Assembly: GCA_041584475.1 (NCBI GenBank)
Contig: JBFHDX010000011.1
Coordinates: forward strand, 1 to 55,152
Length of the DNA: 55,152 nt
From: JBFHDX01 sp041584475
GTDB taxonomy: Bacteria; Pseudomonadota; Alphaproteobacteria; UBA8366; JADFVY01
Direction of reading: 5' to 3'
Shown here in pieces: positions 24,596-31,554 of this stretch. The notes below the pieces were generated by a model that was given only the letters and a program-made list of their open reading frames with translations, searched no databases and was not told the DNA's origin. The translations under genes and the position numbers were made by a program. How positions within the stretch are numbered: position 1 is the first letter of the stretch; the number at the start of each line of letters is the position of its first letter.

Positions 24596-25789
24596 ATGCC
24601 ACATATCCCCGCCTCCGACGCACTCTCGCATGTCCGCGTGCTCGACGTGACGCGCGTTCGCTCGGGTCCGACCGCGGTCCGGCAGCTGGCCGACTGGGGC
24701 GCCGACGTTATCAAGGTCGAGCCGCCCGAGAGCCTCGAGCCCGACGGCGCGCTGGGTGCCGCGCGCCACACGCCGGACTTCCAGAACCTGCAGCGCAACA
24801 AGCGCAGCCTGACGCTGAACCTGAAGGATCCGGAAGGTCTCGCCATCTTCCTCAAGCTCGTCGATTCGGCCGACGTCGTCGTCGAGAATTTCCGGCCCGA
24901 CGTGAAGCAGCGACTGGGGATCGACTACGAGAGCCTGCGCCAGCGCAACCCGAAGATCATCCTGGCCAGCATCTCGGGCTTCGGCCAGGACGGCCCCTAC
25001 GCGAAGCGTCCCGGCTTCGACCAGATCGCTCAGGGCCTGGGCGGACTGATGTCGATCACGGGCGAGCCGGGCCGCGGACCGATGCGCGTCGGCATCCCGA
25101 TCGCCGATCTTACCGCCGGCCTGTTCTGCGCGCTCGGCGTGCTCGTCGCGCTGATCGAGCGCGAGAAATCGGGCACCGGCCAGTGGCTGCATACGTCGCT
25201 GCTGCAATCGCAGATCTTCATGCTCGACTTCCAGGCGGCACGCTGGCTGACCAAGCAGGAGATCCCGCAGCAGGCCGGCAACAACCACCCCACGAGCGTG
25301 CCGACGGGCGTCTTCCAGACGTCCGACGGGACGATCAACGTCGCGGTCGCCGGAAACGTCATCTGGCAGCGCTTCGCGACGGCGATCGGCAAGGCTGAGT
25401 GGATCGAGGCTGAGGAATACAGGGACAACGCCGATCGTCTCGAGCGCCGCGATCAGCTCAACGCGGAGATCGAGGCGATCACCAGGACGCGCTCGAGCCG
25501 CGAGTGGGTCGAGGCGCTGACGGAGAGCGGCGTGCCGTGTGGCGAGATCTACCGCATCGACGAGGTCTTCGCCGACCCCCAGGTGCGCCATCTCGGTATC
25601 GCGCGCGAGATCGATACCGTGCCGTTCGGCCACACGCGGCTCGTCGGCCAGCCGATGGTGCTCGAGCGCACGCCGAGCACGATGGCGCAATCCCCGCCCG
25701 AGCGCGGACAGCACACGGACGAAATCCTGCGCGAGATCGGCTACGGTGAAGAGGATTTGGCGAAGCTGCGCAGTCGGCAGATCGTCTGA
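24596..25789 (+). CDS. CaiB/BaiF-family (class III) CoA-transferase
   Basis: The 397-residue protein transfers CoA from an acyl-CoA donor to a carboxylate. It has the N-terminal Rossmann part (VLDVTRVRSGPTAVRQLADWGADVIKVE), NKRSLTLNLKDPEG, and the catalytic Asp in GIPIADLTAGLFCALG, which forms the mixed anhydride. The C-terminal NHPTSVPTGVFQTSDG region is also typical. In context it probably activates the imported acid or an intermediate before the crotonase step; succinyl-CoA is the usual donor. It lies 42 bases after the MmgE/PrpD gene and 50 bases before the crotonase gene. Confidence 0.92.
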   Translation: MPHIPASDALSHVRVLDVTRVRSGPTAVRQLADWGADVIKVEPPESLEPDGALGAARHTPDFQNLQRNKRSLTLNLKDPEGLAIFLKLVDSADVVVENFRPDVKQRLGIDYESLRQRNPKIILASISGFGQDGPYAKRPGFDQIAQGLGGLMSITGEPGRGPMRVGIPIADLTAGLFCALGVLVALIEREKSGTGQWLHTSLLQSQIFMLDFQAARWLTKQEIPQQAGNNHPTSVPTGVFQTSDGTINVAVAGNVIWQRFATAIGKAEWIEAEEYRDNADRLERRDQLNAEIEAITRTRSSREWVEALTESGVPCGEIYRIDEVFADPQVRHLGIAREIDTVPFGHTRLVGQPMVLERTPSTMAQSPPERGQHTDEILREIGYGEEDLAKLRSRQIV

Positions 25790-25839
25790 AACGGCGCGCC
25801 CATCGCCGAAACGCACCAACCGCAGGGACGGGAACGGAC

Positions 25840-26628
25840 ATGCAGTACGAGAAAATGATCGCGCAGAAGGCCGGTGCGGTCGGCCACATGATCTTCAACA
25901 ACCCGGAGAAGCACAACGCGGTCTCGCTCGAGATGTGGGACGCCGCCGAGGCCATCCTCGACGATTTCGAGGCGGATCGGGAAATTCGTGTGATCGTCCT
26001 GTCGGGAGCCGGCGGCAAGTCGTTCGTCTCCGGCGCGGATATCTCGAAGTTCGAGAAGGAGCGCGGATCCGAAGAGGCCGTCCGCCACTACAACACGCGC
26101 ATCAAGACGGTCTATGGCCGCATCAATGCGCTGGCGATGCCGACGATCGCGATGATCGACGGCTACTGTCTCGGCGGCGGCCTCAACCTTGCGGTCGCCT
26201 GCGACCTGCGTTTCTGCTCCGTCAAATCGAAGTTCGCCATGCCGGCCGCACGCCTGTCGCTGGGCTATCCCTATCATGCGATAAAGCGGCTCGTCGACGT
26301 TGTCGGCCAGGGGGCCGCCAAGGACCTGATGTTCTCGGCCCGTCGCATCGACGCCGACGAAGCGCTGCGCATCGGCCTCGTTCAGCAGGTCGTGTCCGAG
26401 GAGGGGCTCGAGAGCTTCGTCGCCGATTACGCCGCGCGGATCGCCGCGAACGCACCGCTGACCGTGCGCGCGATGAAGCTGATCGCCAACGAGGTCCTGA
26501 AGAACCCCGACGACCGGGACATGTCGATGTGCGACCGACTGGTCGCCGAATGTTTCGCCAGCGAGGACTACAAGGAGGGACGGCGCGCCTTTATGGAGAA
26601 GCGCGAGCCGCAGTTCAAGGGCCGCTAG
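25840..26628 (+). CDS. Crotonase-superfamily protein lacking both hydratase glutamates
   Basis: The 262-residue protein has the crotonase fold with the oxyanion-hole segments SGADISKFE and GYCLGGGLNLAVACDLRF. In enoyl-CoA hydratases two Glu residues add water; here the first falls on Asn (GGGLN instead of GGGCE) and the second on Ala (AMPAARLSLG instead of GQPEILLG). The protein is therefore unlikely to be a simple hydratase. Decarboxylation, isomerisation, hydrolysis or C-C cleavage of a CoA ester, all known in the superfamily, are candidates. It is the last gene of the TTT operon and meets the regulator gene tail to tail with no spacer. Confidence 0.88.
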   Translation: MQYEKMIAQKAGAVGHMIFNNPEKHNAVSLEMWDAAEAILDDFEADREIRVIVLSGAGGKSFVSGADISKFEKERGSEEAVRHYNTRIKTVYGRINALAMPTIAMIDGYCLGGGLNLAVACDLRFCSVKSKFAMPAARLSLGYPYHAIKRLVDVVGQGAAKDLMFSARRIDADEALRIGLVQQVVSEEGLESFVADYAARIAANAPLTVRAMKLIANEVLKNPDDRDMSMCDRLVAECFASEDYKEGRRAFMEKREPQFKGR

Positions 26629-27378
26629 CTAGGCGCGCCCCGGCCGGCTGCGTCGCGGCGCCTGCTCCCCGACGGCCGCCGACCGTTCGGCCTCGACCGC
26701 GGCGAGCAGCCGCTGCTTGGCCGCCAGCACGTGGCACTTCATGCTGACGCCGGCGGCGATCGGATCGCGATCGGCGATCGCCTCGACGATCTGCCGGTGC
26801 TCCTCGTTGGAGATGCGCATCGAACCCTGCTGCAGCAGGCCCTTCCGCCGGAACAGGTGGAGCTCCTTCACGAGGGTGCGGTACAGCCGTTCCAGCCGCC
26901 GGTTGTCGGCAAGGCTCAGAAGACAGTCGTGGAATTCCAGGTTCGCCGGATAGTACCGCTCGAGATCGCGATCCGCTGCGGCCGCATCCATGCGCCCGAT
27001 CAGCACCCACAGCTCGTCGATCTGCGGGCCGGTGACACGGTCGGCGATCAGGCGCCCCATCAGCTCGTCGAGCGCCGAGCGGATATCGTAGACCTCGAGC
27101 GCCTCGCGCAAATCGAGCTCGCGCACGAAGACGCCGCGGTTCGGCACCGCGACCAGTAGCCCTTCCTGGGCCAGCGCCCGGCATGCCTCGCGGATCGGGC
27201 CACGGCTGGTGCCGAAACGCTCCGACAACGCAATCTCGTTGACCCGGTCACCGCCGCGCAGCGCACCGGTCATGATCAGGTCTTCGATGCCGGCCTGCAC
27301 CCGCACCGTTAGCGACTCCCGCGCCTGCGCTCCGGCGCCGTTTCCCGCGGCCGGGCCGATGCCGGTATTCTTCGCCAT
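26629..27378 (-). CDS. GntR-family regulator, FadR/FCD subfamily
   Basis: The 249-residue regulator has an N-terminal winged helix (about 25-92; GGDRVNEIALSERFGTSRGP and the GPIREACRALAQEGLL recognition helix). Its C-terminal FCD ligand domain (about 100-225) has the metal-binding residues in NLEFHDCLL, NEEHRQIV and MKCHVLA. FCD proteins bind carboxylates such as citrate or malonate. It is adjacent to the TTT operon. Perfect and near-perfect copies of ATTGTCGACAAT occur upstream of itself and of each transcription unit of the island, so it is the probable repressor of the whole island. The start at 27378 has AGAGG upstream. Confidence 0.93.
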   Translation of the reverse strand: MAKNTGIGPAAGNGAGAQARESLTVRVQAGIEDLIMTGALRGGDRVNEIALSERFGTSRGPIREACRALAQEGLLVAVPNRGVFVRELDLREALEVYDIRSALDELMGRLIADRVTGPQIDELWVLIGRMDAAAADRDLERYYPANLEFHDCLLSLADNRRLERLYRTLVKELHLFRRKGLLQQGSMRISNEEHRQIVEAIADRDPIAAGVSMKCHVLAAKQRLLAAVEAERSAAVGEQAPRRSRPGRA

Positions 27379-27461
27379 GACCGGTTGACCTCTGCTGTCC
27401 GCGCAACCTGCCCTCGCCGGACCCGGTCGCACGACCGTCCGGCGCTGAAGCCGGCATCGAC

Positions 27462-27473
27462 ATTGTCGACAAT
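27462..27473. promoter_or_regulatory. Perfect GntR-type operator ATTGTCGACAAT
   Basis: A perfect 12-bp palindrome, 84 bases upstream of the gntR start. It was used here as the reference for the other sites. The TTGT-N2-ACAA form is typical of FadR-subfamily targets. Confidence 0.65.
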
Positions 27474-27570
27474 CCGGCGCATCGGGGCGGATGCGTCGAC
27501 TCGGCCGCCCCTCTCCGGACATTATAATACAGCCCGCACGGACGTGCAGCCCCGGCACGGGCGGGCGTCG

Positions 27571-27582
27571 ATTGTCGACAGG
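27571..27582. promoter_or_regulatory. Second GntR-type operator
   Basis: ATTGTCGACAGG matches the palindrome at 10 of 12 positions; its left half and core are perfect. It lies about 110 bases further upstream of gntR than the first operator. Confidence 0.55.
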
Positions 27583-27622
27583 GAGGCGCCCCGGGCCCGG
27601 TCGCGCCCGGGGGCGCGGGCCG

Positions 27623-28102
27623 TCAGTACGACATGAACAGGTGGCGGCTGCCGTCGGCGGCGAAGGCGATCACCTGAAACGGCTCCGGCGTCGCGCTGGG
27701 CATTCCCGGCGAACCCGCCGGCATGCCCGGAACGCCGATGCCGACGACGTCGGGGTGCGTTCCCAAGAGCCTCCGCACCGCCTCGGCGGGTACGTGCCCT
27801 TCGACCGTGAAATCACCGACGAGAGCGGTATGGCAGGTCTCGAGGTCGGCGGGGACGCCGGCCTTGCGCTTGATCGGCGCGAGGTCGTCGAGCGTAACGA
27901 CCCTCACCTCGAACCCATCCGACCGCATATGGTCCGCCCAGAGGCCGCAACAGCCGCAGCTCGGGTTCTTGTACATCAGCACACGCGGCAGCGCGTCGGC
28001 CGCCGCGGGCACGGGATGCGCGGCGGCGAACATCGCCGCGGCCACCATACCGTCTCCGGCTAGCCTGAGGATCTGTCGCCGCGAACACGAAAAGATTGCC
28101 AT
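27623..28102 (-). CDS. DUF411 periplasmic metal-binding protein
   Basis: The 159-residue product starts at 28102 with a twin-arginine-like signal (CSRRQILRLAG). The DUF411 domain follows: YKNPSCGCCGLWADHM (C-x-C-C cysteine cluster), TCHTALVGDFTVEGHVP and VGIGVPGMPAGSPGM. Family members are found in copper and other metal resistance and cytochrome oxidase contexts; the Cys and Met residues suggest Cu binding. Together with the PCu(A)C gene at 10726 it suggests periplasmic copper handling for respiration. An imperfect Fnr box lies about 150 bases upstream. Confidence 0.86.
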   Translation of the reverse strand: MAIFSCSRRQILRLAGDGMVAAAMFAAAHPVPAAADALPRVLMYKNPSCGCCGLWADHMRSDGFEVRVVTLDDLAPIKRKAGVPADLETCHTALVGDFTVEGHVPAEAVRRLLGTHPDVVGIGVPGMPAGSPGMPSATPEPFQVIAFAADGSRHLFMSY

Positions 28103-28248
28103 AGCGCTACTCCCGAATCTGCCCACGGGTGCCCCGACACAAATCCTGCGACGTTCGGCACCGGGGAACGCCCCCGATCCGCGCGGTCGACGACCTTGTC
28201 TTGATCGGAGACCGGACGACAATTTCCGAAAACCCGGCCGCCGCCGCA

Positions 28249-28262
28249 TTGAGCCAGATCAT
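28249..28262. promoter_or_regulatory. Imperfect Fnr box upstream of the DUF411 gene
   Basis: TTGAGCCAGATCAT matches TTGAT-N4-ATCAA at 8 of 10 defined positions. It sits just past the terminator at 28283-28300 and about 147 bases before the DUF411 start. Confidence 0.35.
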
Positions 28263-28282
28263 ATCGACCAGCCGACAAGAAA

Positions 28283-28300
28283 CGGCCCGCCTGCGGGCCG
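28283..28300 (-). terminator. Terminator after the small cytochrome c gene
   Basis: CGGCCCGC (28283-28290) and GCGGGCCG (28293-28300) are exact inverted repeats. On the minus strand the stem is followed by TTTCTTG. It lies 56 bases past the stop of the cytochrome gene at 28356. Confidence 0.55.
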
Positions 28301-28355
28301 GCGCACCACCGGATCCGCAGACGGGCCGGATACGGCCCATCATCGTTGAGCGCAA

Positions 28356-28664
28356 TTACTTCATGGCCGCGTAATAGGCGGCGAGGTCAGCGATATCACC
28401 GTCGCTCAGCTTGCCGGCGATGCGCACCATGCCCTTGTGGTCGCGGGCGCCCGACTTGTAATCCTTCATCGCCTTGACGAAATTGGCTTCGGTAATGCCG
28501 ACGACCGGAGGATTCTTGCCCTTCCCCTTGCCGTCGGCGCCATGACAGGCGGCGCACGATTTCGCCTTCGCCTCGCCGGCGCCGGCGTTACCGGCGGCCT
28601 GGGCCACGCCGGCCATCCCCATCGCAAAGGCCGCCACCGCGACCATGATCCATTTGCTGCGCAT
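28356..28664 (-). CDS. Small monoheme cytochrome c (class I, c553/c4-domain type)
   Basis: The 102-residue protein starts at 28664, where AGGAG lies seven bases upstream. It has a signal peptide (MRSKWIMVAVAAFAMG... ending AQA) and one heme site CAACHGADGKG. The probable axial Met is in GMVRIAGKLSD, and the C-terminal helix is IADLAAYYAAM. It is a soluble periplasmic electron carrier of the single-domain c4/c553 kind. It lies in a group of cytochrome genes and is probably the shuttle between them and a terminal oxidase or reductase; the partner is not known. Confidence 0.92.
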   Translation of the reverse strand: MRSKWIMVAVAAFAMGMAGVAQAAGNAGAGEAKAKSCAACHGADGKGKGKNPPVVGITEANFVKAMKDYKSGARDHKGMVRIAGKLSDGDIADLAAYYAAMK

Positions 28665-28786
28665 CTCGAATCTCCTAACGATCATGATGGTTAACGATGC
28701 ATGCGGATCCCGACGATCCGACCGCCGGCCCGCGTCAAATCAGGCAGACGTCTGACCGGTCCGGACGATCGTGTCGGAGTGTTCCC

Positions 28787-29188
28787 TCAGTTGTCCTTCG
28801 CTCCCTGGCTGACCCAGAAGCGCAACAGCAGCCGTTCGCACTTGGAAAGCCGCTTCGCGTTATGGGGCATCCACAGCGACGGATCGGTCCGCTGATCGAT
28901 CACGGCGAGCAGGCTGCTCTCGAAGGCGCGGCCGGGGACGACCACGGGTCCGTGCTTGGTGCCCTTCATCAGAGCCGCATGGGATCGCATGTCGAGGCCG
29001 CTCGACTCGTATCCCGCGCCGCCCGGCTTGTGGCATTCAAGACACCGCAGTTCGAGGATTGGGTAAACATCCTCCGCAAAGCTCACCGCCTCCTGCGCGG
29101 CCGAATGACCCGACCAGAGCGTACCTGCCGCAAGAAGCGAAATCGCCGCTGCCCATGGGGTAATTCCAGGTTTGCGCCGAAACGTCAT
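28787..29188 (-). CDS. Periplasmic monoheme protein with planctomycete-type cytochrome c domain
   Basis: The 133-residue protein starts at 29188 (MTFRRKPGITPW, with AAAGGA seven bases upstream). It has a signal peptide to about residue 30 and the single heme site ELRCLECHKPG in the context FAEDVYPILELRC, which is the pattern of the planctomycete cytochrome C (PSC1-like) domain. The C-terminal WMPHNAKRLSKCERLLLRFWV is also typical, where the xMP segment may provide a ligand. The Fnr box at 29274-29287 is 86 bases upstream. Redox role in the cytochrome island is inferred; some domain members bind the heme only structurally. Confidence 0.85.
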   Translation of the reverse strand: MTFRRKPGITPWAAAISLLAAGTLWSGHSAAQEAVSFAEDVYPILELRCLECHKPGGAGYESSGLDMRSHAALMKGTKHGPVVVPGRAFESSLLAVIDQRTDPSLWMPHNAKRLSKCERLLLRFWVSQGAKDN

Positions 29189-29273
29189 TTCATCGTCCTT
29201 TCGTGCTTGAGCCAAGCCAGAGCCCCCGTCACGCCATGACGCGGACCATAACAGAATTTGCGAACGCATCATA

Positions 29274-29287
29274 TTGATGTAGATCAA
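29274..29287. promoter_or_regulatory. Perfect Fnr/FixK box in a divergent promoter
   Basis: TTGATGTAGATCAA matches TTGAT-N4-ATCAA at all ten positions. It lies between two divergent heme-protein genes, 86 bases from the left start and 195 from the right start. The fnr-type gene at 9840 could supply the activator. The rest of the 293-base gap (29189-29481) shows no gene. Confidence 0.8.
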
Positions 29288-29481
29288 GGTGTAGCAACAC
29301 GCTGCCGGGCAATTTGACCGCTCCGGTGCACCGGGACTTCATGCATTCCGAGCACCGGCGCGACAGCGGGAGCCGACTCGGCAGCAAGAACAGGTTGAAT
29401 GTTTTCGAAGCGCATGTTGGTGCCACGTCGTCGGGCGGTCTGACGCGCCATCCGCTGCGACCGTAGGCACACAGGAACCTT

Positions 29482-30282
29482 GTGGCACAACCACGTTGGG
29501 GGGCCGCGGCGATGGCTCAGACGCAAGTACACCGCATGTTCTTTCACTACTCCGAATTCCCTCTCAGCATGCGGACGCTGTTCACCGGCACGCTGATCAT
29601 GCTGGGGCTGGGCTACCTATTCGCGATGATCCACGTCTACAATTCGCATGCCGGCCGCGACGGCAAGCCCGGCCTGTCGACCGAGGACATCGCCATCGCC
29701 TACAGCGGCAGCAAGGAGGCGACGCGGCTCGAATCGGCGCTGATGGGGCCGATGTCCGGCATGTTGCCGACGAGCGAGCGCGGCAGCCTCATCGGCTGGG
29801 TACGCCGCGGTCTCGACGAGCGCGAATACGAGGAGCAGATCGTGCCGATCATCGAGCGGCGCTGTATCGCCTGTCATGACGGCAGCAATCCGCATATTGC
29901 GGACCTGAGCGGCTACAGCGAGGTCGGCGAGGTGGCGCAGATCGATACCGGAATGAATATCGCGACGCTGGTCCGCGTCTCCCACATCCACCTGTTCGGG
30001 ATCACGTTCCTGTTCTTCCTGATGGGACTGATCTTCACCCACGCCTATGTGCGGCCGGTCTGGTTCAAGTCTGCCGTCATCGCAACTCCCTTCGTGGCCA
30101 TGGTTCTCGATGTGGGGTCGTGGTACCTGACCAAGCTGCACACCGGGTTCGCCTGGGTGGTGATCATCGGCGGCGGGCTGATGGGACTGAGCTTCGCCTT
30201 CCAGTGGTTCGTCTCGATGTACCAGATCTGGTTCTACAAATATTCGGCGAGGGAGCGTCAACAGGCGGCGACCACGATCTGA
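29482..30282 (+). CDS. Four-TM membrane protein with one c-type heme site
   Basis: The 266-residue protein has TM1 at about residues 33-52, a roughly 115-residue periplasmic loop with one heme site RRCIACHDG (C128-H132), and TM segments at about 170-190, 197-217 and 223-247. Conserved-looking His residues (H168, H170) border TM2. I do not recognise a named family. Its design suggests a membrane anchor that passes electrons between the membrane and periplasmic cytochromes. The GTG at 29482 is chosen for its AGGA site; the ATG at 29512 is an alternative. A strong Fnr box lies upstream and a tetraheme cytochrome follows after 95 bases. Confidence 0.8.
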   Translation: MAQPRWGAAAMAQTQVHRMFFHYSEFPLSMRTLFTGTLIMLGLGYLFAMIHVYNSHAGRDGKPGLSTEDIAIAYSGSKEATRLESALMGPMSGMLPTSERGSLIGWVRRGLDEREYEEQIVPIIERRCIACHDGSNPHIADLSGYSEVGEVAQIDTGMNIATLVRVSHIHLFGITFLFFLMGLIFTHAYVRPVWFKSAVIATPFVAMVLDVGSWYLTKLHTGFAWVVIIGGGLMGLSFAFQWFVSMYQIWFYKYSARERQQAATTI

Positions 30283-30377
30283 CATGCGGCCGTCTCGCCG
30301 CAAGGGCGGCCGGGCGAAGGTAGTAAATCAGCTGAAAAAATCTGGCGCTGCCAGTTCCTGAAGCGATCGAGGATGTC

Positions 30378-31517
30378 ATGAGGAATACGGCTATTGCGAT
30401 TACGACGCTCGGGCTGATGCTGCTGGGCCCTGCCGGCGGCGTGCGCGCGGATGACGCCCCGCAGCCGCAGGGTGACGCCGCCGCCGGCAAGACCGTCGCC
30501 CAAGCATGCGCGGTATGCCACGGTGCGGATGGGCTCAGCCGGAAGCCGGGCATCCCGCGGCTCGCCGGCCAGCACGCTCACTATCTCGTCGACGCGCTGC
30601 GCGCCTACAAGAAGGACGAGCGGCACGACCCGAGCATGCAGGCGATCATGACCGACCTCGACGACAAGAACATCGTCGATGTCGCCGCCTTCTACGCCAA
30701 CCTGAAGCCGTTCAACAAGCTGCCCGGCGGCGGGCCTCCGGCCGCCGAGGAAGATCCGTTCGCCGCCGTGCGCGAGGCAACGACGGATTGCGCCGGCTGC
30801 CACGGTGACGACGGCAATGTCGACGAGCCGGGCATGCCGGGCCTCGCAGGTCAGAGCGTCATCTACCTGATCACCGCCATGCAGGCCTACCGGGACGGTT
30901 TGCGTGACGAACCGACGATGCAGGCCTTCGCCGAGCCCCTGAGCAACGCCGAAATCGAGGACATGGCCTATTTCTATGCGGCGATGACGCCGCGACGCGC
31001 CGAGACGCCGGCTCCGGGTGACGCCCTCGCCGGGCTTTCCGCTACCGCGTCATGCGGCGGCTGCCACGGCCAGAACGGCAACAGCAAGGACCCCAAGACG
31101 CCGCGCCTTGCCGGACTCGATGCGGAGTATCTCGTGCTTTCCACCGTTGCCTACAAGGAGGGCCAGCGTGATCACGCCGTCATGCAGGAGGCCGTGACGG
31201 CGATGCGTGACGTCGACATCCAGAACATGGCCGCCTTCTACGCGACCAAGGAGCCGAGAGCCTTGCCCGTGCGCAAGCCCCTGACGACGGCGGAGTGGGT
31301 GAAGCGCTGCGATCGCTGTCACGGGCCGGACGGCAACAGCATCGATCCGCGCTTCCCGATCCTCGCCGGACAGGACAAGGCGTATCTGGCCAAGACGCTC
31401 GAGCTCTATCACGGCGGCGGTCGCCCGAGCTCGACCATGCAGGCGATGTCGTTCCTGATGGGCGAATCCGATATCGAGCGGCTGGCCGCCTACTACGCGA
31501 GCCGGCGGGCGAAGTAA
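30378..31517 (+). CDS. Tetraheme cytochrome c (two c4-like pairs)
   Basis: The 379-residue periplasmic protein has a signal peptide (to about residue 24) and four tandem class I cytochrome domains of about 90 residues. The heme sites are CAVCHGADG (C44), CAGCHGDDG, CGGCHGQNG and CDRCHGPDG. Each domain ends in a pattern like D-I-x-x-M-A-x-F-Y-A, and Met ligands lie in segments such as PSMQAI and PTMQAF. It is thus a doubled diheme cytochrome c4. It is homologous to the cytochrome at 31555, which points towards it; the 37-base spacer holds a GC-rich hairpin. It probably carries electrons in the periplasm under low oxygen. Confidence 0.9.
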   Translation: MRNTAIAITTLGLMLLGPAGGVRADDAPQPQGDAAAGKTVAQACAVCHGADGLSRKPGIPRLAGQHAHYLVDALRAYKKDERHDPSMQAIMTDLDDKNIVDVAAFYANLKPFNKLPGGGPPAAEEDPFAAVREATTDCAGCHGDDGNVDEPGMPGLAGQSVIYLITAMQAYRDGLRDEPTMQAFAEPLSNAEIEDMAYFYAAMTPRRAETPAPGDALAGLSATASCGGCHGQNGNSKDPKTPRLAGLDAEYLVLSTVAYKEGQRDHAVMQEAVTAMRDVDIQNMAAFYATKEPRALPVRKPLTTAEWVKRCDRCHGPDGNSIDPRFPILAGQDKAYLAKTLELYHGGGRPSSTMQAMSFLMGESDIERLAAYYASRRAK

Positions 31518-31554
31518 TTCACGCCGCGCGGCGTGCCCCCCGAACCGCCGCCGC

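Larger units (their letters stand above)
27379..27622 (-). promoter_or_regulatory. Control region of the gntR gene with TATAAT element
   Basis: This 244-base gap has no gene. ATTATAAT at 27521-27528 offers a TATAAT -10 hexamer on the minus strand. The operators at 27462-27473 (downstream of that element) and 27571-27582 (upstream) bracket it, as expected for autoregulation. Confidence 0.45.

Noticed and set aside
26629..27558. Longer GntR product starting at 27558
   Set aside because: The extension would translate through the perfect operator at 27462-27473 and the TATAAT element. The ATG at 27378 gives a normal family length.
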